Positions 36,254 to 45,910 of a stretch of DNA of 64,000 nucleotides are shown one piece after another (position 1 is the stretch's first letter; each line of letters begins with the position of its first letter). The position numbers and the translations under genes were made by a program. The stretch is from Senegalia massiliensis (lineage in GTDB: Bacteria > Bacillota > Clostridia > Tissierellales > SIT17). The notes beneath the pieces are model-generated. The model did not search any database, was not told the DNA's origin, and saw only the letters and a program-made list of their open reading frames with translations. The stretch is taken from positions 186,001 to 250,000 of the forward strand of contig NZ_LR130786.1 in assembly GCF_900626135.1 (NCBI RefSeq). The letters run 5' to 3'.

Positions 36254-37099
36254 TCATTCCTGTGATGTAGGTTGATTCTTAATAGCTTTATCCATTATAT
36301 CTTGACGCTCTTTCCCTGAAATACCTTTTAATATTTCATTTATCTTTGCCCTTAAATCACTTTCTTTTTTTAACCCTACAGCAATTGCTGTATCATCATC
36401 TGAAGTATTAAAACCCTCTTGAAAATTAACCATAGCAAAATTATCATTTGCAGCTATTGCACTTACTCCTTCTGGTCTTTCTGATACATATCCATCTATC
36501 ATACCAGATTGTAATGCAACCCTCATAGCTGGAAAACTATCCATAGCTACATCTTTCAATACACCATCTATTTGATCTATTACACTATAATGAAAAGTAT
36601 TTAATTGGGCCGTTACCTTTGCCCCTTTAAAATCATTAATAGATGTAGAATCTTCATATTTACTACCTTTTTTTACTATCATTACTAAATCTGATTTATA
36701 ATAATTGTTACTAAAATCAATTGTTTCCATACGTTCTTTTGTAGGTGACATACCTGCTATTATTGCATCTATTTTGTTTGAAGTTAATGCTGGCAATAAC
36801 CCATCCCATTCAAGTTTAACTATTTCTAATTCCTTGCCTAATCCTTCTGCTATTTTCTTTGCAATTTCTACATCATATCCACCAGCATATTCTGAGTTAC
36901 CACTTATTTTAACTGCTCCGTTAGAATCATCTATTTGTGTCCAATTAAATGGTGGATATCCTGCTTCAAGACCTACTTTAAATGTATCACTATTATTTGA
37001 TGATTCTGCACTTTCTATATTAGATTCTCCATTACATCCTATTAAACTAATATTTATTAATAAAATTAGAATTAACATTAAAATTATTTTTCTATTCAT
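36254..37099 (-). CDS. amino acid ABC transporter substrate-binding lipoprotein, probably for lysine
   Basis: A 281-residue binding protein with a lipoprotein signal ending in SLIGC (Cys22). The mature part is a type II periplasmic-binding fold: VGLEAGYPPFNW at the start, GYDVEIAKKIAEGLG, then IDAIIAGMSPTKER with the amino-carboxyl-binding Arg. It heads the operon and follows a lysine riboswitch, so lysine is the best candidate substrate. Confidence 0.92.
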   Translation of the reverse strand: MNRKIILMLILILLINISLIGCNGESNIESAESSNNSDTFKVGLEAGYPPFNWTQIDDSNGAVKISGNSEYAGGYDVEIAKKIAEGLGKELEIVKLEWDGLLPALTSNKIDAIIAGMSPTKERMETIDFSNNYYKSDLVMIVKKGSKYEDSTSINDFKGAKVTAQLNTFHYSVIDQIDGVLKDVAMDSFPAMRVALQSGMIDGYVSERPEGVSAIAANDNFAMVNFQEGFNTSDDDTAIAVGLKKESDLRAKINEILKGISGKERQDIMDKAIKNQPTSQE

Positions 37100-37131
37100 T
37101 TTTTATTCTCCCTTAAAATTATTTTTTTGTA

Positions 37132-37168
37132 TAAAAATAAAGCACCCAACAGGATAGTTAGATGCTTT
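37132..37168 (-). terminator. riboswitch-controlled terminator
   Basis: AAAGCATCTAAC pairs with GTTGGGTGCTTT (12 bp with G-U pairs) around a six-base loop, followed by TATTTTT. It lies between the lysine aptamer and the binding-protein gene, so it is the expression platform. Confidence 0.85.
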
Positions 37169-37185
37169 TATAAACATAGCAAAGC

Positions 37186-37397
37186 TAAGACATCCTCTCC
37201 CTTCTAGCTCAGTGTGAGATAGCACAACATTATCGCATGGAGCTAATATGCAATAATGACAGTCCCATATCTATTAAATATGGACCCAGCATTAGATTTT
37301 GGTATCTAAAACTTCGGCAACAATTCCTTTTACTATACTTCACAGACTTCCAATCTCCATATAGCTACTTATAATTATTGCGCCTCTACCCCACCTA
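37186..37397 (-). promoter_or_regulatory. lysine riboswitch (L box)
   Basis: Read on the minus strand the element shows GGGGTAGAGGCGC, AAGTAG, GCCGAAG, GCTGGGTCC with the matching GGGACTGTCA, and the closing GGGAGAGG. These are the conserved blocks of the lysine aptamer in the right order and spacing, about 210 nt in all. High lysine would favour the terminator downstream and shut off the ABC importer. It fills most of the 377-base gap between proC and the binding-protein gene. Confidence 0.93.
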
Positions 37398-37476
37398 GTA
37401 AGATGAGGATTTTTATTAAATTTTAATTTCATTTATGGTATCATGGTTATTTTAAAATGTCAAGAATATTTTAAAT

Positions 37477-38286
37477 TTATCTATTATTCATTTTCTCTGA
37501 TTTTTTCACACATATATTCATAGCATTAATAATAGCATTTCTAAATCCATCTTTTTCTAGGGATGATACTGCCTCAATAGTAGTTCCACCAGGTGAACAA
37601 ACCATATCCTTTAATTCTCCCGGATGCTTTCCTGTTTCTAAAACCATTTTAGCAGAACCTAGAACAGCTTGAGATGCAATTTTATATGCTTTTTCTCTTT
37701 TCATACCATTTAATACTGCACCATCAGCCATAGCCTCTATTAACATAAATATATAAGCAGGAGAAGATCCACTAGTAGCAGTTACTACATCCATTAATTT
37801 TTCTTCAAGAATCTCCGCATCTCCAAAACTTTTAAAAATTCTTAGAATCTCTTCTTTTTCATCATTACTAATTTTATCATTAAAAGATATAGCAGTCATA
37901 CCTTCTCCAACTAATGCCGGTGTGTTGGGCATCGCTTTAACTACTTTTAACTTTTTACCAAGATCATTCTCAATATTTTCTATTGATTTTCCTGCTGCTA
38001 TATTTATAATTACTACGTCTTCTTTAATAGAATTTTTTATTTCATTTATTAAATCACTATAAACATTTGGCTTGACAGCTAAAAATAAAAAATCAGATTC
38101 TTTTGCTACTTCCATTTTATTTTTAGCTACAGATACTCCAAAGCTTTTTCTTACATAGTCTAAATTTTCCTTATGATTATCAAATACTAATATATTTTTA
38201 GAATTCAATATACTAGAATTTGCTATTCCTCCCACCATTGCTTTTCCCATATTTCCACAACCAATAAAGCCAATTATTTTATCCAT
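37477..38286 (-). CDS. proC: pyrroline-5-carboxylate reductase ProC
   Basis: A 269-residue enzyme for the last step of proline synthesis, using NAD(P)H. The dinucleotide-binding loop GFIGCGNMGKAMVGG starts at residue 5. The catalytic domain has TGSSPAYIFMLIEAMADGAV near residue 164 and LKDMVCSPGGTTIEA near residue 225. A GAGGTG site selects the ATG at 38286. It is placed apart from proAB by the lysine ABC operon and shows no T-box of its own. Confidence 0.94.
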   Translation of the reverse strand: MDKIIGFIGCGNMGKAMVGGIANSSILNSKNILVFDNHKENLDYVRKSFGVSVAKNKMEVAKESDFLFLAVKPNVYSDLINEIKNSIKEDVVIINIAAGKSIENIENDLGKKLKVVKAMPNTPALVGEGMTAISFNDKISNDEKEEILRIFKSFGDAEILEEKLMDVVTATSGSSPAYIFMLIEAMADGAVLNGMKREKAYKIASQAVLGSAKMVLETGKHPGELKDMVCSPGGTTIEAVSSLEKDGFRNAIINAMNICVKKSEKMNNR

Positions 38287-38303
38287 TTTAAACACCTCAT
38301 TAT

Positions 38304-40082
38304 TTATATGTTTAGAAATAAATCTACTTTTTCCTGATTTAATACATCAATTATACCTAAATCACTCATTTTAGCATTTGGAATAACTGGAAGTGCTAAA
38401 GTTGCTATTCTAAGGAGTGGATTTTTTATGTCAACTAACCCAAATCCTCTCAAAGCATTTTTCATTTTTCCAGCTTCTTCTGCTAATTCTTTACAAGTTT
38501 TTTTAGAAAGAAGACCAGCTATAGGTAAGCTTAAATGTTCTACAAATTTTTCATTTTTAGCACAACTTATTCCTCCGCCAATTTCGATTAAATCTTTTGC
38601 TACTATATGACCATTTTTGGGATTATCGTAACAAATAGTTAAGTTATGAGAATCATGTGAAACCGTAGATGCAATAGCACCTTCCTTAGTTCCAAAATTC
38701 CTAACAATTCCATAACCTTTTGTTTTAAAACCTTTATGTCTATTTATAACTATAACATATTTCAAATCAGGATCATGGGATATATCTAAATAACCCTCTT
38801 TTACAGGTAACTCTTCTACAACAAGATCTGTGGTTGACGATTTAAGGGATCTATATTTTATTACATTTGTCTTAATATAACCTTCTTTTATAGGAGCTTT
38901 TATTTTAAAATCATTTTTTTCTATATTATCTACATACACTGTATTTATATTTTCTATTTCAAATTCTTTCGGCTCTATATCTTTTTTCATTTTTCCATTT
39001 TGAGCAACTAATTGACCTCTAAAAAATACCGATTCTGGCTTTATGTCTTCTAGAGAATCTACCACTAACATATCCGCTACATATCCAGGTGCTATTGCTC
39101 CTAAATTTCTAATATTTATTTCTCTTGCTATGTTTAAACTAGCACTTCTTATTGCATCAATTGGATTCATACCAGATTTCACTGCAGACTTTACAACATC
39201 ATTCATATGTCCATTTTCTAAAATATCTTCAGCTTCTCTATCATCTGTGCATAAAGTAAGATAATCTAAATATCTAAATTTACCCACACCATTAACTATG
39301 TCTTCTACATTTTTAGATATTGAACTATCTCTAGCATCTACATACATTCCTACTCTCATTTTATCTACTGCTTCTTTAGCTGTTCTACTTTCATGATCAG
39401 TTGTTGGACCTGCACACATATATGCAGATAAATCTTTTCCACTTAAATAAGGAGCATGACCTTGTATAAATAAATCTTTTTCTTCCACTAAATTTAAAAT
39501 ATCTACCATTCGCTTATCATTGTTTATTACACCTAAAAAGTCCATTACTTCTCCTAAACCTATAACTCTATCTAGATTTAATATCTCTTCTATATCTTCT
39601 TTTTGGAATTCAGCACCTGCATTTTCTTTTCCTGGAACAGAGGGAACACATGATGGAGCAAGTATAAATTGATTCATCGGTACATCTATGCTATTATCTA
39701 TCATATATTTTACACCATCTATTCCACAGACATTTGCTATTTCATGAGGATCTGTAATCACAGTAGTAGTTCCATTAGGAATAACAGCTTCTGCAAAATT
39801 CCTTGGGGTCATCATTGTGCTTTCTATATGTATATGAGCATCAATTAATCCTGGAATTAAATATTTTCCTTTAGCATCATAATGATCCTTAGCTTTTATT
39901 TTAACTTCATCTGTATTTAATCTTATATGAGAAATAAATCCATCATATATTCCAACATCACCTGTATATATCTCACCTGTAAATAAATTTAATATATTAG
40001 CATTTTCTATAGCTAAATCACATTCTATTTTACCTAAAGCTGATTCTATCAATTTCTTTTTATCTTTGGGCATAATTTTCAT
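38304..40082 (-). CDS. ade: adenine deaminase
   Basis: A 592-residue amidohydrolase that converts adenine to hypoxanthine with release of ammonia. It has GLIDAHIHIESTMM, TDPHEIANVCG, QGHAPYLSG and the C-terminal VSHDSHNLT block typical of the Ade family. The ATG at 40082 suits the AAGGAG site better than the one three codons earlier. The NCS2 purine permease gene lies 79 bases upstream on the same strand; the two make an adenine-to-hypoxanthine uptake and salvage pair. Confidence 0.95.
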   Translation of the reverse strand: MKIMPKDKKKLIESALGKIECDLAIENANILNLFTGEIYTGDVGIYDGFISHIRLNTDEVKIKAKDHYDAKGKYLIPGLIDAHIHIESTMMTPRNFAEAVIPNGTTTVITDPHEIANVCGIDGVKYMIDNSIDVPMNQFILAPSCVPSVPGKENAGAEFQKEDIEEILNLDRVIGLGEVMDFLGVINNDKRMVDILNLVEEKDLFIQGHAPYLSGKDLSAYMCAGPTTDHESRTAKEAVDKMRVGMYVDARDSSISKNVEDIVNGVGKFRYLDYLTLCTDDREAEDILENGHMNDVVKSAVKSGMNPIDAIRSASLNIAREINIRNLGAIAPGYVADMLVVDSLEDIKPESVFFRGQLVAQNGKMKKDIEPKEFEIENINTVYVDNIEKNDFKIKAPIKEGYIKTNVIKYRSLKSSTTDLVVEELPVKEGYLDISHDPDLKYVIVINRHKGFKTKGYGIVRNFGTKEGAIASTVSHDSHNLTICYDNPKNGHIVAKDLIEIGGGISCAKNEKFVEHLSLPIAGLLSKKTCKELAEEAGKMKNALRGFGLVDIKNPLLRIATLALPVIPNAKMSDLGIIDVLNQEKVDLFLNI

Positions 40083-40161
40083 AATATTCATCTCCTTATA
40101 AAAAATTAGTATAGTATATTTAAATTACCCTATTATACCATACTAATCTTATTATTTATAT

Positions 40162-41451
40162 TTACATTATTATAAAATAGTAAACTAATGGAATACACAA
40201 TATATATATTCCCCAATGCACATCTTTAAATTTAAAAGTAACTAATTTCACAAAAGCATAAGATATAATACCTACACTTATACCATTAGAAATACTAGAT
40301 GTATATGCAGTAAATATTATTGTAGCAAATGCAGGAAAACTCTCGGTAAAATCTGAAAAGTCTATATCTTTTATCCCAGATAACATTAATAACCCTATAA
40401 TAATAAGCGCTGGTGCTGTAGCTTCTGATGGTATCATTCCTGCAATAGGTGTTAAAAATATTGTAAGTAAAAAACATATTGCAGTAAAAACACTAGTAAG
40501 ACCAGTACGCCCACCTTCTTCAACTCCAGCAGCAGATTCTATATATGTTGTAACAACTGTTGAACCAAACAAAGCTCCAGTAACTGTAGCTATTGCATCT
40601 ACTAAAAAAGGCTTATTTATATCTGGAAGATTACCTTCTTCATCTAATAAGTCTGCTTTAGCAGATACTCCTAACAAGGTTCCAAGAGTTGAAAAAAAGT
40701 CTCCCACAAAAAAAGTAAACATAAGCGGTATAAAACTCAATTTTAAAGCACCTAAAATATCAAGTTTTAAAAATATAGGTTCTATTGATGGTGGCAATGT
40801 AATTAAAGTATTTGGTACATTTGTTATTCCCATAGGTATACCAATTAATGTTGTAGCAACTATTGCAATTAATATACCCCCTTTTATTTTATTAGCCATA
40901 AGAATAACTACAATAGCAAGTCCTATTAATGACAAAAGTGCACCTTTATCACTTAAACTTCCCATTTTAATTGACCCACTGGAAAGATCCATAAAATGAG
41001 CACTATTAAAACCAATTAATACAATAAAGAAACCAACTGCAGCTCCTATTGCAAGTTTAATATTTTTAGGAATTAATTTTACTATTACTTCACGAAGACC
41101 TAATGCTGTAAGAATTAAAAATAATACCCCTGATATAAATACCATACCAATTCCTTCTTGCCAAGTCACAAGTCCCCCTGCTACAAGTGTAAAAGCAAAA
41201 AATGCATTACTCCCCATAGCTGGTGCCATAGCAAATGGTAAATTTGTAAAAAGCCCCATAACCAAAGTAAAAACTCCAGAAAGTAGTGCTGTTACTACTG
41301 TAACTGCTCCCACATCCATACCTGCAGCTTGCATAAAACTAGGCTGAACAATTAATATATATGCCATAGTCATAAAAGTTGCTACCCCAGCTGTCATTTC
41401 AGTTTTTATATTAGTATTTCTTTCATTTAACTTAAATATATTTTCTAACAT
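40162..41451 (-). CDS. NCS2-family purine permease (AzgA/PbuG-like)
   Basis: A 429-residue permease with about 12-14 membrane helices. It has MAYILIVQPSFM near the N terminus, FAMAPAMGSNAFFAF near residue 73 and GSTVVTTYIESAAGVEEGGR near residue 293, the AzgA-type purine-binding segments. Members take up adenine, guanine or hypoxanthine by proton symport. The PurBox upstream and ade downstream support a purine role. Confidence 0.93.
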   Translation of the reverse strand: MLENIFKLNERNTNIKTEMTAGVATFMTMAYILIVQPSFMQAAGMDVGAVTVVTALLSGVFTLVMGLFTNLPFAMAPAMGSNAFFAFTLVAGGLVTWQEGIGMVFISGVLFLILTALGLREVIVKLIPKNIKLAIGAAVGFFIVLIGFNSAHFMDLSSGSIKMGSLSDKGALLSLIGLAIVVILMANKIKGGILIAIVATTLIGIPMGITNVPNTLITLPPSIEPIFLKLDILGALKLSFIPLMFTFFVGDFFSTLGTLLGVSAKADLLDEEGNLPDINKPFLVDAIATVTGALFGSTVVTTYIESAAGVEEGGRTGLTSVFTAICFLLTIFLTPIAGMIPSEATAPALIIIGLLMLSGIKDIDFSDFTESFPAFATIIFTAYTSSISNGISVGIISYAFVKLVTFKFKDVHWGIYILCIPLVYYFIIM

Positions 41452-41486
41452 ATTAAAAACCCCCTTAGTCGTTTTCTACGTTTCCC

Positions 41487-41550
41487 ATTGTAATACTTTT
41501 TTCGACAAAAGTCAACATTTTTTATAAAAATTAATTTATAGTTCGGTTTT
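41487..41550 (-). promoter_or_regulatory. PurR-controlled promoter of the purine permease gene (PurBox)
   Basis: On the minus strand AAAACCGAACTAT (complement of 41538-41550) fits the PurBox consensus AWWWCCGAACWWT exactly. A degenerate inverted copy AATGTTGACTTTT follows 18 bases later and overlaps the -35 TTGACT (41510-41515), which is 17 bases from TACAAT (41487-41492). PurR bound here would block the promoter when purines are ample. No purine riboswitch is visible. Confidence 0.7.
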
Positions 41551-41588
41551 TATGCTCCAGAGTAGCAATTTAATAATATAACAAAAAA

Positions 41589-41616
41589 AATATTCGTATT
41601 TTTCAATACGAATATT
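41589..41616 (-). terminator. terminator of the PatB/MalY gene
   Basis: AATATTCGTATT and its complement flank a short loop, with T-rich sequence following on the minus strand. Confidence 0.75.
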
Positions 41617-41634
41617 TTAATATTTGCTACTTCA

Positions 41635-42828
41635 CTATTCATTTATTGCTTTTGACAATCTTTTTAATCCTTCCTCTAACATACTTCTTGAACAAGCGAA
41701 GTTTAATCTCATAAATCCTTCTCCATCTTTACCAAACCAAGTACCACCATTTAATGCTATTTTCCCTTTATTTATTATTTTATTTTCTAAAATTTCTCCA
41801 TTACCTTCATATTTTCTTAAATCAATCCAGGCTAAATATGTAGCTTGAGGTTTTATAAATTTTGCCTTTGGAAGATTTTTATTTAAATATTCTTCAATAA
41901 ACTCTATATTACCTTGCAAATATTTTAATAATTGTTCCAGCCAATCTTCTCCTTCCCTATATGCTGACTCAACTGCAGCTATACTTAAAGGATTTTGAAA
42001 TCCGATATTATTAAGATCTAATATTTGTTGGAATTTTTCTCTAAATTCACTATTTGGTATTATAATATTAGATGCTTCCATACCAGCTAAATTGAACGTC
42101 TTACTTGGTGCAGTACATGTTATTGAATTCATTTCAAAATCTTTATTAATAGAAGAAATCATGGTATGTGTATGCCCTTCATATACTAAGTCATTATGAA
42201 TCTCATCTGCCATTATTAAAACATTATTTTCTAAACATATATTACCTAGTTTTTCTAATTCAGCTTTTGTCCATACTCTACCTATTGGATTATGAGGACT
42301 ACAAAGTATAAATATTTTTACATTTTCACTTTGTATTTTTTCTTCTATATCTTTAAAATTAATATTATATTTTTCACCATCAAATTCAAGGGGAGAATTT
42401 ACTACATTTCTATTATTATTTTCAATTGAACGTCTAAAAGGATAATATACAGGTTCTTGTATCATAATACTATCTTTTTCATCTGTAAATGCTTGTATAA
42501 TATAATTTATAGCTGGCACAACACCTGGAGTATACATTATCCATTCTTTTTCTATTTTATAATCAAAACGCTTATTTATCCATTCAACAATAGCATCATA
42601 ATATGATTCTGGTCGTTTACTATATCCATATATAGGATGATTAGCCCTATTAATAATTGCATCTTCTATAGGCTTAGCTACTCTAAATTCCATATCAGCT
42701 ACCCAAAGTGGTAATAAGTCATCTCTTCCAAACATCTCCTTCAATATTTCAGGATCCCACTTTCTAGAATAAGTATTTCTTCTATCAATTGTATTATCAA
42801 AATTATATTTAATATTAATTTTTATCAT
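41635..42828 (-). CDS. PLP-dependent C-S lyase / aminotransferase, MalY/PatB family
   Basis: A 397-residue fold-type I PLP enzyme. The family opening YNFDNTIDRRNTYSRKWD is at residues 8-25, LLPLWVADMEF near 38, CSPHNPIGRVWT near 170 and the PLP lysine in TAPSKTFNLAG near 235. PatB/MalY enzymes split cystathionine or cysteine to thiol, pyruvate and ammonia. The ATG at 42828 directly abuts AAAGG, so initiation may really occur a few codons later, where homologues begin. It is divergent from the Sec-glutathione peroxidase gene. Confidence 0.88.
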   Translation of the reverse strand: MIKINIKYNFDNTIDRRNTYSRKWDPEILKEMFGRDDLLPLWVADMEFRVAKPIEDAIINRANHPIYGYSKRPESYYDAIVEWINKRFDYKIEKEWIMYTPGVVPAINYIIQAFTDEKDSIMIQEPVYYPFRRSIENNNRNVVNSPLEFDGEKYNINFKDIEEKIQSENVKIFILCSPHNPIGRVWTKAELEKLGNICLENNVLIMADEIHNDLVYEGHTHTMISSINKDFEMNSITCTAPSKTFNLAGMEASNIIIPNSEFREKFQQILDLNNIGFQNPLSIAAVESAYREGEDWLEQLLKYLQGNIEFIEEYLNKNLPKAKFIKPQATYLAWIDLRKYEGNGEILENKIINKGKIALNGGTWFGKDGEGFMRLNFACSRSMLEEGLKRLSKAINE

Positions 42829-42918
42829 CCTTTCATAAATTCTTTATAAAACTAATTGTAGGTTTTATACCTTTATTATAAGGGTATATTAAAATTAAAG
42901 CAATGAAAGGATGATTTT

Positions 42919-43395
42919 ATGAGTATATATGATATTGAAGTAAAAAATATTAATGGAGAAAAAGTTAAACTAGAAAGATTTAAAAATCATGTTATGTTAA
43001 TTGTAAATACTGCATCTGAGTGAGGTCTTAAAAACCAATTTGGAGAATTGGAAGAATTATATCAAAAATATAAAGATAATGGATTTGTAGTTTTAGCATT
43101 TCCTTGTAATCAATTTAAAAATCAAGAACCACTTTCAAATGAAGAAATAAAACACAAGTATCCAACAAATTATGATATTACTTATCCCATATTTGAAAAA
43201 TTAGATGTAAATGGTGAAAACGAGCATGCACTTTATAAATATCTAAAAAAAGAGCAAGGTGGACTACTGGGTAGTAAAAAAATAAAGTGGAATTTCACTA
43301 AATTTTTAATCGGTAAAAAAGGCAATGTTGTAAATAGATTTGCACCTACTACAAAACCTAAAGATATAGAAACTAATATAAAAGAATTATTATAA
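42919..43395 (+). CDS. glutathione peroxidase family selenoprotein with Sec35
   Basis: A 158-residue peroxidase. GAAAGGATGATT precedes the ATG. The frame reads MSIYDIEVKNINGEKVKL and reaches NTASE, then in-frame TGA (43021-43023), then GLKNQFGELE. The family active site is N-x-A-S-x-C/U-G, so the TGA is the catalytic residue. The remaining tetrad members are Gln in FPCNQF (Q65) and Trp-Asn in KWNFTKF. It reduces hydroperoxides in the cytosol, probably with a thioredoxin-like donor in this host. A caller that stops at TGA would keep only the C-terminal 115 residues. Confidence 0.93.
43035..43051 (+). promoter_or_regulatory. SECIS-like hairpin of the glutathione peroxidase gene
   Basis: CCAATT pairs perfectly with AATTGG around the loop TGGAG. 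The stem starts 12 nt and the loop 18 nt after the UGA, with GG at loop positions 2-3. This is a good fit to bacterial SECIS elements. Confidence 0.7.
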
Positions 43396-43512
43396 TAAAA
43401 ACAATCTATATTTATAATTTTTTTGAATAATTTTCTTTTTTTACTAAATAATATATTTATATCACTAACTTTCAAATAATATGTGATATCTAAATCTGAA
43501 AGGAGAATTATT

Positions 43513-43854
43513 ATGAGTATAGGAAAATTAATTATTAAAATCATAGTAGCTGCTCTAGCTATAGCAATCACAGCTTTTTTTGTTCCAGGTATGTCAAACG
43601 AAGGAGGAGTATGGTCACTTGTCCTTGCTGCTATAGTCATTGGTTTACTCGATTGGACAATATTAAAATTAACAAGTATAGATGCATCACCTTTTGGTAG
43701 AGGTATAGTAGGTTTTATTGTGGCAGCTGTTATATTATATATCACCGGTATGCTTGTAGAGGGTTTTACAGTAACATTATTAGGTGCTCTTATTGGTGCT
43801 CTCATACTTGGAGTAGTAGATGTATTTATTCCTGAAGATAAAAAAGTAATGTAA
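43513..43854 (+). CDS. small four-helix membrane protein, phage-holin-4 / YvlD family
   Basis: A 113-residue protein with four hydrophobic helices and the family pattern AFFVPGMSNEG, GLLDWTILKL, ALILGVVDVFIPE. It starts at the ATG behind AAAGGAGAA; the frame runs on ten codons upstream. Despite the family name, chromosomal members such as YvlD are not phage genes and relate to envelope stress in Bacillus. No phage genes are nearby. Confidence 0.8.
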   Translation: MSIGKLIIKIIVAALAIAITAFFVPGMSNEGGVWSLVLAAIVIGLLDWTILKLTSIDASPFGRGIVGFIVAAVILYITGMLVEGFTVTLLGALIGALILGVVDVFIPEDKKVM

Positions 43855-43860
43855 ATATAA

Positions 43861-43897
43861 TAAAAGTTGGAATGATATATACCATTCCAACTTTTAT
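43861..43897. terminator. bidirectional terminator between convergent genes
   Basis: AAAAGTTGGAATG and CATTCCAACTTTT form a 13-bp stem around GATATATAC-type loop sequence, with A-tracts and T-tracts on both sides. It separates the plus-strand membrane protein from hutU. Confidence 0.85.
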
Positions 43898-43915
43898 TTA
43901 TAATATTTTAATTTG

Positions 43916-45898
43916 TTATTTTACTAATTTATTTATTAATTTATCATCTGCTAAATTAGGTATAGTTATATGGTTACTGCCAGAAAACTTCTCATTATAC
44001 TCTTTACAAGTTTCTATAGAGTTTTCATTTCTAGCCCAATTTCTTCTTGCAACTCCACCCATTACATCCCATGGAATAGAAGTTCTTAATATTTCATCAA
44101 CTCTTTTGCTACCATCTAAAACCATACCAAATCCACCATTTATGGATTTACCTATTCCTACTCCTCCTCCATTATGAAGAGCTATAAGACTCATTCCTCT
44201 AGCAGCATTTCCTGCAAAACAATGTGTTGCCATATCAGCCATTATATTGCTACCATCTTTTATATTTGCTGTTTCTCTAAAAGGAGAATCAGTTCCTCCT
44301 GTATCATGATGATCACGACCAAGCATCACAGGACCTATATCACCTTTTCTTACCATTTCATTAAATTTTAATGCTATATCACGTCTTCCTATTGCATCTT
44401 GATATAATATTCTAGCTTCAGTTCCTACAACCAAACCATTTTTTTCTGCATCTCTTATCCAAATATAATTATCTCTATCTTGACCTCTTCTATTAGGATC
44501 TATTATATCCATCGCAGCTTTATCAGTTTTTATTAAATCTTCATGTTTTCTACTTAAACACACCCATCTAAATGGCCCATATCCATAATCGAATAACATA
44601 GGTCCCATAATATCTTCTACATAAGATGGGAATATAAATCCTTCTGATTCATCAACACCATTTTTAGCAATAGTTTTTTCACCTGCATCATAAATAGCTT
44701 TCATAAAGCTATTTCCATAGTCAAAGAAATATGTTCCGCTATTACTTAATTCTTGTATTAATTTGAAATGATGTCTTAAAGATTCATCCACAAGTTCAAT
44801 GAATTTTTCTTTATCTTTATCTAAAAGTTCAGTTCTCTCATCAAAAGTTAATCCTTGTGGACAATATCCACCATCATAAGGAGCATGACATGAAGTTTGG
44901 TCTGAAAGCAAATCAATATTTATATTATTTTCTACTGCATATTCTAATAAATCAATTATGTTACCATGATATGCATAAGCAATAGATTCTTTATTTTGTA
45001 ATGATTTTTCTACTTTTTCAAATAGTGATTTTAAATCTTCGTATGATTCATCTATCCAACCTTGTTCAAGTCTAGTCTCTATTCTTGATTTATCTACTTC
45101 TGCTATTATAGAAACTGCATTTGCAATTTTTGCAGCCTTTCCTTGAGCTCCACTCATTCCTCCAAGACCAGATGAAACAAATAAATACCCTCTTAAATCA
45201 CCATCATCAGCAACATTCAATTTAATTCTACCTGCATTAAGAATAGTATTATAAGTACCATGAACGATGCCTTGAGGACCAATATACATCCATCCTCCTG
45301 CTGTCATTTGACCATAATTAGCTACTCCCATTGCTTGAGCTTTTATCCAATTTTTTTGATCATCAAACATGCCTACCATTAAAGAGTTTGTAATTATAAC
45401 CCTTGGACTAGTTTCCGAAGATTCAAACACTCCTAGAGGATGTCCTGATGCAATCACAAGTGTTTGTGTATCTGTTAGGTTTTCCAAATACATTTTAACT
45501 AATCTGTATTGCATCCAATTTTGAAAAACTTGACCTGTTTCACCATATGTTACAAGTTCATAAGGATATAAAGCTACATCAAAATCTAAATTATTATCAA
45601 TCATAACTTGGAATGATTTTCCTTCTATACATTTCCCTTTATATTCATCTATAGGCTTTCCATATAATTTACCTTCAGGTCTATACCTATAGCCATAAAT
45701 TCTTCCTCGAGTAAGAAGTTCATCTAAAAATTCAGGTGCTATTTCTTCATGTAACTCTTCAGGAATATATCTTAAAGCATTTTTAAGTGCTATCTTAATC
45801 TCGTTTTGAGTTAGTGTTAATTCCCTAACAGGTGCTCTTCGTATGCCTTTAATAAATTCTTTTTTTGGTGGCAAAGTGTTTGGTAATTTAATATCCAT
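43916..45898 (-). CDS. hutU: urocanate hydratase HutU (long form)
   Basis: A 660-residue urocanase that hydrates urocanate to imidazolonepropionate with bound NAD. Recognisable segments are ASGHPLGVFESS, AGGWMYIGPQGIVHGT, SGLGGMSGAQGKAA, GYGPFRWVCLS, MLGRDHHDTGGTDSPFRET and NGGGVGIGKSINGGFGMVLD. It is about 100 residues longer than proteobacterial HutU, as in other Firmicutes of this type. Last gene of ftcD-permease-hutH-hutU, with 12 bases to hutH. Confidence 0.95.
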   Translation of the reverse strand: MDIKLPNTLPPKKEFIKGIRRAPVRELTLTQNEIKIALKNALRYIPEELHEEIAPEFLDELLTRGRIYGYRYRPEGKLYGKPIDEYKGKCIEGKSFQVMIDNNLDFDVALYPYELVTYGETGQVFQNWMQYRLVKMYLENLTDTQTLVIASGHPLGVFESSETSPRVIITNSLMVGMFDDQKNWIKAQAMGVANYGQMTAGGWMYIGPQGIVHGTYNTILNAGRIKLNVADDGDLRGYLFVSSGLGGMSGAQGKAAKIANAVSIIAEVDKSRIETRLEQGWIDESYEDLKSLFEKVEKSLQNKESIAYAYHGNIIDLLEYAVENNINIDLLSDQTSCHAPYDGGYCPQGLTFDERTELLDKDKEKFIELVDESLRHHFKLIQELSNSGTYFFDYGNSFMKAIYDAGEKTIAKNGVDESEGFIFPSYVEDIMGPMLFDYGYGPFRWVCLSRKHEDLIKTDKAAMDIIDPNRRGQDRDNYIWIRDAEKNGLVVGTEARILYQDAIGRRDIALKFNEMVRKGDIGPVMLGRDHHDTGGTDSPFRETANIKDGSNIMADMATHCFAGNAARGMSLIALHNGGGVGIGKSINGGFGMVLDGSKRVDEILRTSIPWDVMGGVARRNWARNENSIETCKEYNEKFSGSNHITIPNLADDKLINKLVK

Positions 45899-45910
45899 CT
45901 TTAGTCCTCC

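Noticed and set aside
43233-43805. 190-codon minus-strand frame crossing the peroxidase and holin-like genes
   Set aside because: It spans two well supported plus-strand genes and the gap between them and matches no family.
43513-43854. Evidence of a prophage from the holin-family protein
   Set aside because: The family includes chromosomal YvlD-type proteins, and no other phage gene, integrase or att-like repeat is in view.
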